Shown here in pieces: positions 10,002-17,246 of a stretch of DNA of 20,478 bases. The position numbers and the translations under genes were made by a program. The notes under the pieces are model-generated. The model was given only the letters and a program-made list of their open reading frames with translations. It was not told the origin of the DNA and ran no database searches. How positions within the stretch are numbered: the stretch's first letter is position 1; every line of letters begins with the position of its first letter. Origin of the DNA: Burkholderiaceae bacterium (lineage in GTDB: Bacteria > Pseudomonadota > Gammaproteobacteria > Burkholderiales > Burkholderiaceae); contig JALREG010000085.1 of assembly GCA_023253905.1 (NCBI GenBank), positions 1-20,478 on the forward strand, given 5' to 3'.

Positions 10002-11419
10002 AGATCATCATTCTTGGTGCCGGACGGGTTGGCGGCTCGGTGGCCGAAAACCTGGTCTCCGAGCGAAACGACATCACGGTGGTCGATACCGACGTCACGC
10101 AGCTGGCTGCGCTTCAGGACCGGCTTGATCTGCGCACGCTGGCGGGCAATGGCACGCATCCGCCGGTGCTTGCCCAGGCCGGCGCCGAAGATGCCGACAT
10201 GCTGATCGCAACGGCGGCGCGCGACGAGACCAATCTGGTTGCCTGTCAGCTCGCGGCGCGGCTCTTCAATATTCCCACCCGCATCGCGCGGATCCGCGCG
10301 CCCGAGTTTCTCGATCATCCCGAGCTCACCGGTGTTGACGGGTTTCAAGTCGACCACCTGATCTGTCCCGAGCAGACAGTGACCGATTATGTGATGAAGC
10401 TGATCGAGTTTCCCGAAGCATTGCAGGTGCTGGAGTTCGCTGGCGGCCGTGCGAGCCTGATCGCGGTTCGCGCCTACGAGGGGGGCCCGCTGGTCTCGCA
10501 CCCGATTCGCGACCTGCGTGCCGCGCACCCCAATATCGACATGCGGATCGTGGCGATCTTTCGCAACGACCGCGCGGTGCAGCCCGAGGGCGACACCTTG
10601 ATTCAGCCGGGCGACGAGGTGTTCATTCTTGCCGCAGCCGAGCACATCCGAACTGCCTTGTCGGATCTGCGCAGGATGGACCAGCCGGTTCGTCGCGTCA
10701 TGATCGCGGGGGGCGGCAACATTGGGCTGCGCCTTGCGCGCGGCTTGAGCGATCACTACCAGGTCAAGCTGATCGAGGCCGATGCGCGGCGCTGTAACTA
10801 TCTCGCCTCGCAGCTTGACTCCGATCATGCGCTGGTCCTGAACGGCGACTGTACCGACGAGGATCTGCTCGGCGAGGAGGGCGTCGATGAAATGGACCTG
10901 TTCGTTGCGCTCACCTCCGACGATGAAAACAACATCATGTCGTGCATGCTCGCCAAGCGGATGGGCGCACGACGCACCATCGCGCTCATCAATCGTCAGG
11001 CGTATGCCGACCTGGTACAGGGCAATCGGATTGATGTTGCGATCGTGCCCTCGCAGGCCACGATAGGCAGTCTCCTCAAGCATGTGCGCCGCGGTGATGT
11101 GGTGGCGGTGCACTCGCTTCGCCGGGGCGCAGCCGAGGCGCTCGAAGCAATCGCCCATGGGGATCCGAAATCGTCGCGGGTGGTGGGCCGGCGAATCGAA
11201 CAAATCGATTTGCCGCAGGGCGCGACCATCGGCGCGATCGTGCGCGCGGTGGCGCCCGCGGACCCCCTCGCGCCGGAAGATGCCGGAGGTTACGAGGTGA
11301 TCATGGGGCATCACGACACGGTGATACAGCCCGAAGACCATCTGATCGTCTTCGTGAGCAACAAGCGCCTGCTGCCCCGCGTTGAGAAGCTGTTCCAGGT
11401 CGGCGTCGGGTTCTTCTGA
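9998..11419 (+). CDS. trkA: Trk potassium uptake regulatory subunit TrkA
   Basis: Cytoplasmic NAD(H)/nucleotide-binding subunit that gates the TrkH potassium channel. The 473 aa carry two RCK units. The first dinucleotide-binding motif is GAGRVGG (7-13) with acidic D30; the second is AGGGNIG (237-243) with E260 ending the second strand. Each RCK_N is followed by an RCK_C/TrkA_C region. The start is TTG at 9998 (TTGA overlap with the ntrX stop). It gives the canonical N-terminus (MKIIILGAGRVGG), and no ATG lies nearby in frame. The length matches the family. trkH follows one base after the stop, so both subunits are made from one message, downstream of a two-component pair. Confidence 0.95.
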   Translation: MKIIILGAGRVGGSVAENLVSERNDITVVDTDVTQLAALQDRLDLRTLAGNGTHPPVLAQAGAEDADMLIATAARDETNLVACQLAARLFNIPTRIARIRAPEFLDHPELTGVDGFQVDHLICPEQTVTDYVMKLIEFPEALQVLEFAGGRASLIAVRAYEGGPLVSHPIRDLRAAHPNIDMRIVAIFRNDRAVQPEGDTLIQPGDEVFILAAAEHIRTALSDLRRMDQPVRRVMIAGGGNIGLRLARGLSDHYQVKLIEADARRCNYLASQLDSDHALVLNGDCTDEDLLGEEGVDEMDLFVALTSDDENNIMSCMLAKRMGARRTIALINRQAYADLVQGNRIDVAIVPSQATIGSLLKHVRRGDVVAVHSLRRGAAEALEAIAHGDPKSSRVVGRRIEQIDLPQGATIGAIVRAVAPADPLAPEDAGGYEVIMGHHDTVIQPEDHLIVFVSNKRLLPRVEKLFQVGVGFF

Positions 11420-11420
11420 C

Positions 11421-12878
11421 GTGTTGCGCCTGCTTGTCGTTGCGCCCGTGCTGGGCAGCCTCCTGATGCTGTTCTCGATCGCGTTTCTGCCGGCCTTTGC
11501 CTGGTCGCTTGTCGCCGATGATGGCATGCATCGGGTGTTTGCCGGCTCGGCAGTCGGGTGCTTTGTCGTGGGCTTGGTCATATGGTGGGCCACCCATCGC
11601 AGCCATCGCGAGGTGCAGCCGCGCGACGGCGCGCTTCTGGTGGTGTTTGGCTGGCTGCTCGTTACCTTCGTATCGATGCCGCCGCTCCTGGTCGCCTGCC
11701 CGCAGCTCTCGTTTGCCAAGGTGTTCATGGAGACGCTCTCCGGGCTCACCACCACGGGCGCCACGGTGCTTTCGGGGCTTGACGCCCTGCCGCAGTCGGT
11801 CAATCTCTGGCGCCACACCCTTCAATGGATTGGCGGCATGGGCATCATCGTCATGGTGGTGGCGGTGTTGCCGCTTCTTGGCGTGGGCGGGATGCAGCTC
11901 TTTCGTGCTGAAACCCCCGGGCCGATGAAGGAGGGTAAGCTCACGCCGCGTATCACGCAGACTGCGAAATTCATGTGGGCGGGGTATGTGCTGCTCACGC
12001 TGCTGTGCGGCTTGGCGCTCTGGGCGGCCGGCATGACTCCGTTTGATGCGGTGTGTCATGCGCTCTCCACGGTCTCGCTTGGTGGTTTTTCCACGCGCGA
12101 TGCCAGTATCGGTGCGTTCGATTCGCTGCGTATTGAACTGGTGCTCGCGGTCTTCATGGTGCTGTCCACGATCAACTTCGGCACCCATTTTCTTGCGCTG
12201 CGAAGTCGGTCGCCCGCGGTCTATCTGCGTGATCTCGAAGCCTCATCTTCTGTAATGCTCATCCTGGTGAGTGCGGCCGGTATCACCGCGCTTCTTGTCT
12301 GGGAGCAGGTCTTTGAGAGCGTGACCGATGCGCTCAGGCATGGTGTTTTCAACACCATTTCAGTGGCAACTTCCACCGGCTTCATGACACGCGATTACGC
12401 GCAGTGGCCGGTGTTTGCGCCGTTCTGGATGATTTTTCTGGCCTGCATCGCATCCTCTGCCGGATCGACTGGCGGTGGCATCAAGATGGTGCGCGCCCTT
12501 ATCCTCCTCAAGCAAGCGGGGCGGGAACTCAGGCGATTGGTCCATCCGCGCGCGGTGTTCCCGCTGTCGGTCAACGGCAATCCGGTTGATGAGCGGGTGA
12601 TCTATTCGGTCTTCGGCTTCATGCTGCTATGGGGCGCCACGCAGTTGATTCTCACCTTTGTCATGGTGCTGACCGGGGTTGATTTTGATTCTGCGTTGTC
12701 GGCAGTGGTGGCGTCGGTGAACAACCTCGGGCCGGCGCTCGGGCGATTCGGGCCGGCCGAAAATTATGCGTCGCTCACCGATTTTCAGGCGACGCTGCTC
12801 GCGATTGCGATGCTGGCGGGCCGGCTCGAACTCCTCACTTTCTTTGCGGTGCTCACCCCGGCCTTCTGGAGGCGCTGA
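11421..12878 (+). CDS. trkH: Trk potassium transporter membrane subunit TrkH
   Basis: Channel-like potassium uptake protein of the inner membrane that works with TrkA. Starting at GTG 11421, one base after the trkA stop, it is 485 aa, almost the length of E. coli TrkH. The frame is open upstream into trkA, but the GTG gives the usual hydrophobic start. Four selectivity-filter repeats are visible: TTTGAT (110-115), SLGGFS (219-224), TSTGFMT (317-323) and VNNLGP (433-438), each with the conserved glycine. The gating-loop segment SSAGSTGGGIKMVR (345-358) is present. Hydrophobic segments fill the rest, in the M1-P-M2 pattern. No key residue appears lost. Confidence 0.95.
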   Translation: MLRLLVVAPVLGSLLMLFSIAFLPAFAWSLVADDGMHRVFAGSAVGCFVVGLVIWWATHRSHREVQPRDGALLVVFGWLLVTFVSMPPLLVACPQLSFAKVFMETLSGLTTTGATVLSGLDALPQSVNLWRHTLQWIGGMGIIVMVVAVLPLLGVGGMQLFRAETPGPMKEGKLTPRITQTAKFMWAGYVLLTLLCGLALWAAGMTPFDAVCHALSTVSLGGFSTRDASIGAFDSLRIELVLAVFMVLSTINFGTHFLALRSRSPAVYLRDLEASSSVMLILVSAAGITALLVWEQVFESVTDALRHGVFNTISVATSTGFMTRDYAQWPVFAPFWMIFLACIASSAGSTGGGIKMVRALILLKQAGRELRRLVHPRAVFPLSVNGNPVDERVIYSVFGFMLLWGATQLILTFVMVLTGVDFDSALSAVVASVNNLGPALGRFGPAENYASLTDFQATLLAIAMLAGRLELLTFFAVLTPAFWRR

Positions 12879-12882
12879 GCGC

Positions 12883-13878
12883 GTGCGCCTGCCCGTGACT
12901 GTCGTGGCGGGGCTCGCCGGGCGTGGCAAGGCGGGCCTGATCGAGCGCTGGCGCGCAGCCGTCGCCCAACCGGCTGCGCTGGTGATCGACCGGGGTGATG
13001 ACTTCAAGTTTCCTCGCGCCGATGACCGCGCTCACGAGGCTACCGCCAGCGACCCGGGGCTCGAGCGGGTCGGTGGCTGCGTCTGCTGCACGGGCAGCGC
13101 GGCGCTGGGGGCGTCACTGAGAAGGCTGTCGCGTCGAGGCACCTGGGCGCATCTTCTGATCGACCTGAACGGCGGCGCACATCCGGCCGCGTTTATCGAC
13201 GCGCTTCGCACGCCGCCGCTCGCGGCAGGGGTGCGCCTGGTCGAGCTGGTGAGCGTGATCGACGCGGAGCGGCTCTCCGCCCGGCTCGCGGGACCCCAGC
13301 GGCGCTGGCTCGTTGAGCAGGTTCAAAGCGCTGATCGGGTGGTGCTGTGGCTACCGGCAGCGATGCCGCCTGCGGAGATCGAAGAGCGGGTTGGGCAGTT
13401 GCTCATGCTGACAGCGGACTCCGGCTTCGCACCCGAGATCCAGGTCTGGCGTGATCGCACGCCGCCGCCGCCTCCCGAGGCAGGGGAACAACGGCTGGCG
13501 GTACCGGCGTTATCAGGCGGGCACGCGTCGGCGCAGTCCGCGGTGCTTCCAGGCGGACAGGCGGCGGTGCTGCTGGCGGCGGTGCCCGGCGAGGTACCCC
13601 GCTGGCACTGGCGCTGGCGCGCCCCACCCGACAAGGTGTTTGACCGCCCCGGCCTGATCGAGGCGGTGGCCACGATGGTTCAAGAGTCGGTCGACATCGC
13701 AGCGGTGCTTCGCACCGAGCGCGAGTGGTATCGGTATCAGGCCGGGCGCTGGGAACCCGACCTGTGGCGGCGAGACAGTCGGGTTGTGCTCCGCATCGAG
13801 CCCGACCGGCTGGCGAGTCTGCAAGCGCCCCTTGCCACCTTCGCCGCTCGTCTGAGCGCCTGCGAGCGAGGGGCTTGA
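12883..13878 (+). CDS. CobW/COG0523-like protein with degenerate GTPase motifs
   Basis: From GTG 12883, four bases after the trkH stop, 331 aa resemble COG0523 (CobW/ZNG1-type) metal-chaperone GTPases in length and layout. The N-terminus VTVVAGLAGRGKAG aligns with the family's VTVLTGFLGSGKTT, but the Walker A K16 is followed by Ala-Gly instead of Ser/Thr-Thr. GGCVCC (64-69) keeps the CxCC metal-binding signature. LIDLNGGAHPAAF (92-104) replaces the usual E(T/S)SGLADP motif. Where NKxD guanine recognition is expected there is VVLWLPAAMPP (153-163). The C-terminal part (about 238-305, ...WYRYQAGRWEPDLWRR) resembles the CobW_C domain. The frame is clean, so this looks like a maintained protein rather than a decayed gene. 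GTP hydrolysis is doubtful; metal binding is plausible. It is not a typical partner of Trk transport. Family assignment moderately sure, function unknown. Confidence 0.7.
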   Translation: MRLPVTVVAGLAGRGKAGLIERWRAAVAQPAALVIDRGDDFKFPRADDRAHEATASDPGLERVGGCVCCTGSAALGASLRRLSRRGTWAHLLIDLNGGAHPAAFIDALRTPPLAAGVRLVELVSVIDAERLSARLAGPQRRWLVEQVQSADRVVLWLPAAMPPAEIEERVGQLLMLTADSGFAPEIQVWRDRTPPPPPEAGEQRLAVPALSGGHASAQSAVLPGGQAAVLLAAVPGEVPRWHWRWRAPPDKVFDRPGLIEAVATMVQESVDIAAVLRTEREWYRYQAGRWEPDLWRRDSRVVLRIEPDRLASLQAPLATFAARLSACERGA

Positions 13879-13931
13879 AAGCGGGGGTCGGGCCCCCAGA
13901 TGATGGGTTCCGGATCGTTTGAGGTTACATC

Positions 13932-14177
13932 ATGCAGATGGTCTACAACAGCCCTGTTTATTGCGTCATGGAAATCGCCGGCTTCGACGGCGTGCCGCGC
14001 GGCGTGGAAATTCTCGACAAGCTCGCGCGTCGCGAAATCTATCTGGAGGGCCCGCTTGCCGAGGCGTTTCGAAGCGGTGTCGCGCAGATTGTGTCGGGCT
14101 CGCCCTCCGTCGAGGCGCTCGATGGCTTCATCAGTCAGTACGAGGGTCTGATGCAGCAACCGCTGGCGTTGCACTGA
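13932..14177 (+). CDS. DUF3567 family protein
   Basis: Small acidic protein of 81 aa beginning MQMVYNSPVYCVMEI and ending in LMQQPLALH, the conserved ends I associate with DUF3567, a betaproteobacterial family of unknown function. A conserved central LARREIYLEGPLAEAFR segment is also present. The ATG at 13932 has GAGG 7 bases upstream (13921-13924), a good ribosome-binding site. It sits 53 bases after the COG0523-like gene, with a short GC inverted repeat (13883-13897) between them, and is convergent with the rhodanese gene. No membrane segment, signal peptide or catalytic motif is visible. The family match supports a Burkholderiales-type source. Confidence 0.85.
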   Translation: MQMVYNSPVYCVMEIAGFDGVPRGVEILDKLARREIYLEGPLAEAFRSGVAQIVSGSPSVEALDGFISQYEGLMQQPLALH

Positions 14178-14190
14178 GCCATTGATTGCG

Positions 14191-14206
14191 GCGCCTCGGA
14201 GGGCGC
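14191..14206 (+). terminator. Possible terminator hairpin between convergent genes
   Basis: GCGCC (14191-14195) and GGCGC (14202-14206) form a short stem with a 6-base loop, followed by GCTTTCCC. It lies 13 bases after the DUF3567 stop and 17 bases before the rhodanese stop on the other strand. The stem is short and the T-run interrupted, so it is weak evidence, but the position between two convergent genes fits a terminator. Confidence 0.35.
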
Positions 14207-14222
14207 GCTTTCCCTCGCCCCT

Positions 14223-14615
14223 TCAGAACTGCTCCCAGGGCAGTCCGTCAAAGCGCCAGCCGTTAATCTTGCCTCGCTGGCGTTCGGCGTTCAGGTCGCC
14301 CTCAAACCCGTGCGTCACGTTGTAGACCTGAGAAAAGCCCGCCGCTTCGAGTGCCTGCCCGGCTTCGGCTGAACGTCGACCGCTACGGCAGATCAGCACG
14401 ACCGGCCGCTCGGCGACATGAGCGGCGAGCTTTCGCACCTCGGCCGTGAAATGCGGGTTCAGTTCCCAGTCGGGTGCCTCGCACCAGGCGACGTGAATCG
14501 ACCCGAGCGCGTGACCCACAAAGAAATATTCCGCGTCGCTGCGGCAGTCGACGAAAAGCGCATTCGGGTTCTGTTGAATGAACGCGTGCGCCTCGCGTGG
14601 AAGCAGGTGCTGCAC
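14223..14615 (-). CDS. Single-domain rhodanese-like protein
   Basis: Cytoplasmic sulfurtransferase-fold protein of 130 aa. The entry motif FVDCRSDAEYFFVGHALGS (21-39) and the active-site loop ICRSGRRS (75-82), with candidate catalytic cysteine C76, are intact. YNVTHGFEGDLN is the typical rhodanese C-terminal signature. Rhodaneses move sulfane sulfur to acceptors such as cyanide, thiols or tRNA/cofactor pathways; the acceptor cannot be told here. The start is GTG at 14615, eight bases after the VOC-protein stop on the same strand, so the two are probably one transcript. No signal peptide is present. Confidence 0.88.
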   Translation of the reverse strand: MQHLLPREAHAFIQQNPNALFVDCRSDAEYFFVGHALGSIHVAWCEAPDWELNPHFTAEVRKLAAHVAERPVVLICRSGRRSAEAGQALEAAGFSQVYNVTHGFEGDLNAERQRGKINGWRFDGLPWEQF

Positions 14616-14623
14616 AGGTAGCC

Positions 14624-15043
14624 TTATCTGGCGAATAGCGACGCGAGGTCGCGAAATGCTTTGAATTCGAGTGCGTTGCCTGACGGGTCAAGGAAAAACA
14701 TGGTCGCCTGTTCGCCCACTTCGCCCTTGAAGCGGACATGGGGCTCGATGATGAAGCGCTGACCGACCGACTGCAGTTTCGAAGCAAGCGCCTCCCATTC
14801 ATTCATGGGCAGCACCACGCCAAAGTGGCGCACCGGTACGTTATCGCCATCGACCGCGTTGGTGGCAGCCCGACCCGTCTCCTGCGGGGCGAGGTGCGCC
14901 ACCACCTGGTGGCCGTAGAGATCGAAGTCGACCCATTCGGGGCTGCTACGGCCCTCGGGGCAGCCCAGGAGCTCACCATAAAAGGCGCGCGCCGCAGCGA
15001 GGTCGTGCACGGGAAAAGCGAGGTGAAACGGATGGATTGCCAT
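14624..15043 (-). CDS. VOC superfamily (glyoxalase/dioxygenase-fold) protein
   Basis: Protein of 139 aa with the two beta-alpha-beta-beta-beta modules of the vicinal oxygen chelate fold. The first strand [22 protein letters not shown] is diagnostic of glyoxalase/bleomycin-resistance proteins. H7, H50, H73 and E126 (NALEFKAF) lie where metal ligands occur in the family, so a metal-dependent enzyme is likely; the substrate is not identifiable. ATG 15043 is chosen over an upstream TTG at 15058, because [10 protein letters not shown] starts directly at the first strand. It is followed by the rhodanese gene. Its upstream 173-base gap from the unrecognised gene is the largest on the minus-strand side and may hold its own promoter. 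Confidence 0.85.
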   Translation of the reverse strand: MAIHPFHLAFPVHDLAAARAFYGELLGCPEGRSSPEWVDFDLYGHQVVAHLAPQETGRAATNAVDGDNVPVRHFGVVLPMNEWEALASKLQSVGQRFIIEPHVRFKGEVGEQATMFFLDPSGNALEFKAFRDLASLFAR

Positions 15044-15066
15044 CAGAAAAATCCGCAAAATAGGGC

Positions 15067-15079
15067 CGCCCGTCGGGCG
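15067..15079. promoter_or_regulatory. Short palindrome upstream of the VOC gene
   Basis: CGCCCG-T-CGGGCG is a perfect 6+6 inverted repeat with a one-base centre, 23 bases upstream of the VOC-protein ATG. Its position would suit an operator. In GC-rich DNA such a repeat can arise by chance. The rest of the 15044-15231 gap shows no clear promoter, terminator or small gene. Confidence 0.2.
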
Positions 15080-15231
15080 ACCGTGCAGGTTGACCAGACT
15101 GTAATGATGCCCGAAGCGGCGTCTCCTGCCCGGGAGCGGTACAGCGCGCGACGGGTGTTTATTCTTCGTTGATTCAGCGGTCCAGCGTAAGCCATTGCTT
15201 GTTCGCTACAGAGCCGCATGCTCCGCAGCGC

Positions 15232-15684
15232 TCAGGCGCCGTCGGCGCACGGAGGCTGCGCTGCGCCGGTCACCGGGGCAAGCGCGGCAGCCGCTGGCGG
15301 GCCACAGCGCGCAGCGACGAGTGCCGCGACGCGGTCGCCGGCCTGAATGCCCATCGCCCGTGCGGGAGTGTTGACATGGCTCACCACGCCGTTTGCGAGC
15401 CCGTCAGCCGCTTCGCCGATGCGGGCCGAGACATGCGAGTAGGCGCAGCCCGCCACGCCGATGGCCTCGAGCATGGCAAGACCTGCGATGCCTGCGCTGT
15501 CTTTGCCGATGCCGGCATCGTTGAAAAATACGATCATCGGCCGGTGCGGATGATCCACCACGAAACTTGCCGCCGAAACACCACCGTGTGAGCCTGAAAC
15601 GATCACCGTATCGGCCGAGTGCTCGCCCAGCGTTGACACCAGTGCGATCGAGTCGAGGAGAACCGGGGCGTGGTGTGCCGGCAT
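15232..15684 (-). CDS. Unrecognised protein in catabolic operon
   Basis: 150 aa that I cannot place in a named family. The first ~115 residues look like a compact alpha/beta domain with glycine- and serine-rich turns: VIVSGSHGGVSAA (27-39), a hydrophobic strand ending in an acidic turn (IVFFNDAGIGKDSAGI, about 51-66), an AYSHVSARIGEA segment, and GVVSHVNTPARAMGI. The conserved look of the SGSHGG, NDAGIGKD and SHVSARIG segments suggests a binding or active site. The last ~30 residues are Ala/Pro-rich and probably disordered. No signal peptide or membrane segment is seen. It starts at ATG 15684, nine bases after the thioesterase stop, so it is very likely co-transcribed with the dehydrogenase, thioesterase and FAA-hydrolase genes. 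A role in the same catabolic pathway is inference. Confidence 0.75.
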   Translation of the reverse strand: MPAHHAPVLLDSIALVSTLGEHSADTVIVSGSHGGVSAASFVVDHPHRPMIVFFNDAGIGKDSAGIAGLAMLEAIGVAGCAYSHVSARIGEAADGLANGVVSHVNTPARAMGIQAGDRVAALVAARCGPPAAAALAPVTGAAQPPCADGA

Positions 15685-15693
15685 GGGTGGGGT

Positions 15694-16119
15694 TTACTCG
15701 AAGGGCTTACGCACCCAGTCGGGTACGGGCACAGCGCGCAGTTTCACGGTGTCATCGCCCGGCTGGCGCTCGCCCACAAAGCGCAGCACCGTGCCATCGC
15801 AGATCAGCGTTTCGCCCCGAATGATCCGGTGCGCCATGACAAAGGTGCGGCTGCGCCATTCGGTGATTGAAGTGCGCACCTCGACCGATTCTCCGTAGCG
15901 GGCGGGCGCGTGGAAGGTGGCTTTGGCATCAATCGACGGCCAGACCACCAGGCCGGTCTCACGGCTGACCTTCTCGGCGGATAAGCCCACCGAGGTGAAC
16001 ATCTCATGCATCCCGGCATCAAACCAGCGGAAAAAATTGGGGAAATAGACGATGCCGGTCGGGTCGCAGTCGCCAAATGCGATCCGTACCGGCATGATGA
16101 ATTCGCGCGGGGTGGTCAT
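15694..16119 (-). CDS. 4-hydroxybenzoyl-CoA thioesterase-like protein
   Basis: Hotdog-fold acyl-CoA thioesterase of 141 aa. The segment FGDCDPTGIVYFPNFFRWFDAG (15 onward) closely follows the active-site region of Pseudomonas 4-hydroxybenzoyl-CoA thioesterase; D19 corresponds to its catalytic aspartate. The later strand EWRSRTFVMAHRI also matches that family. ATG 16119 is chosen although the frame is open further upstream, since the earlier part is Ser/Arg/Pro-rich and overlaps the Ldh gene. Ten bases separate it from the Ldh stop. The likely reaction is hydrolysis of an aromatic or short acyl-CoA; the exact substrate is not determined by sequence. Confidence 0.9.
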   Translation of the reverse strand: MTTPREFIMPVRIAFGDCDPTGIVYFPNFFRWFDAGMHEMFTSVGLSAEKVSRETGLVVWPSIDAKATFHAPARYGESVEVRTSITEWRSRTFVMAHRIIRGETLICDGTVLRFVGERQPGDDTVKLRAVPVPDWVRKPFE

Positions 16120-16129
16120 GGCAACGCCG

Positions 16130-17236
16130 CTAGCAGCCGCGCTCGAGCGCGGAGACCGGTCCGGGCGACTGGCCGAAGCGCGCGGCGATGGCCGCTGAGG
16201 CCTGATCGAGCTGGGCAAGGGTGCCAGAATCGATCGGGATCATTTGAGCGCGCGCGCTTCGAGCGGCGCGCTCGGGATCACCTGGCACCAGCACCGGCCC
16301 GTCAGCGTTATCGGACGAGGGCGGGGCCGACCGCACCCAGTCGATGAACTCGCGTGCCTGGGCCTCGAACCACTGCCCGGTGCCCAGCCGGTTGGGATCG
16401 AAGACGATCGCAAGCATGTTGTTCCAGACGCCGTGCACCGGCAGCCGGGTAGAGGGCTGCACGGTTTCACCGCCCGAGAGCGCGGCGCCCAGCAGCTCGC
16501 ACACCATGGCAAGCGCATGGCCTTTGTGGCCGCCCGCGGTACGAAGCGCGCCATAGGGCCCGCCTTCGGGTTCAAACATCACCGCCGGATCGTCGGTGGG
16601 ACGCCCTTCTGCGTCGAGCAGGCTTCCCGCGGGAACGCGAACGCGCTTGTTGTAGGCTACGCGCGCCTTGCCGTGCGCGATGGCGCTGGTGGCGAAATCG
16701 AGCACGATCGGCGCACCGCCCGGAATCGGGATGCCAACGGTAAACGGATTGGTGAGATAACGCGCCCGCCCGCCGCCATGCGGGGCCACCATGGGCATGT
16801 GGCTCACCGCATTGGTGAAGTGAATCGAAACCATGCCGGCGGCAATCGCCTGCTCGGCCCAGTGACCCACGCGGCCAAGATGATGCGAATTCCTGAGCGC
16901 CATCACGCAGGTGCCGTGTTCGCGCGCCCGACCGATCGCGATATCCATGGCCTGATGCGTGACCGACTGGCCCATGCCGCGCCGTCCGTCCACCACGATG
17001 AGACTTGCGGCGTCGGTCGCGAGCGTCACCCGCTGATTGAGCTGCAGCTCGTTATTGAGGAGCGAGGCCACGTACTTGGGCGCCATGCCGACGCCGTGCG
17101 AGTCGTGGCCCGCGAGGTTGGCGCCCACCAGATGATCGGCGGTAAGCTTTGCCTCGACCTCGTGGGAGCCCGCGGCACGAAACAGATCGACCACCCAGGT
17201 GTGGAGGGCGACCGTGGGGATCAGGTGCTCGGCCAT
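16130..17236 (-). CDS. Ldh/YbiC-family 2-hydroxyacid (malate/L-lactate-type) dehydrogenase
   Basis: NAD(P)-dependent oxidoreductase of 368 aa, in the malate/L-lactate dehydrogenase family that is unrelated to classical LDH. Characteristic segments are GHDSHGVGM (43-51), LRNSHHLGRVGHWAEQA (114-130), YLTNPFTVGIP, and the GGHKGHALA loop in the C-terminal half. Family members oxidise or reduce 2-hydroxy/2-oxo acids such as malate, sulfolactate, ureidoglycolate and aromatic lactates. The sequence looks closest to the YbiC (HcxB) branch, but the substrate is uncertain. The ATG at 17236 has GAGG 8 bases upstream, overlapping the stop of the FAA-hydrolase gene ten bases before. The residues after about 305 are less conserved. 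Confidence 0.9.
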   Translation of the reverse strand: MAEHLIPTVALHTWVVDLFRAAGSHEVEAKLTADHLVGANLAGHDSHGVGMAPKYVASLLNNELQLNQRVTLATDAASLIVVDGRRGMGQSVTHQAMDIAIGRAREHGTCVMALRNSHHLGRVGHWAEQAIAAGMVSIHFTNAVSHMPMVAPHGGGRARYLTNPFTVGIPIPGGAPIVLDFATSAIAHGKARVAYNKRVRVPAGSLLDAEGRPTDDPAVMFEPEGGPYGALRTAGGHKGHALAMVCELLGAALSGGETVQPSTRLPVHGVWNNMLAIVFDPNRLGTGQWFEAQAREFIDWVRSAPPSSDNADGPVLVPGDPERAARSARAQMIPIDSGTLAQLDQASAAIAARFGQSPGPVSALERGC

Positions 17237-17246
17237 GTGATGACCC

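Noticed and set aside
9932..11818. Minus-strand frame of 628 codons
   Set aside because: Antisense to trkA and trkH, both with full motif sets. The translation looks like a shadow of GC-biased codons and has no start context.
11301..12188. Minus-strand frame rich in His, Arg and Gln
   Set aside because: Shadow of trkH membrane-segment codons; no independent evidence.
13883..13897. GGGGG/CCCCC hairpin between the COG0523-like gene and DUF3567
   Set aside because: Five-base stem with no T-run after it. Too weak to call a terminator in GC-rich sequence.
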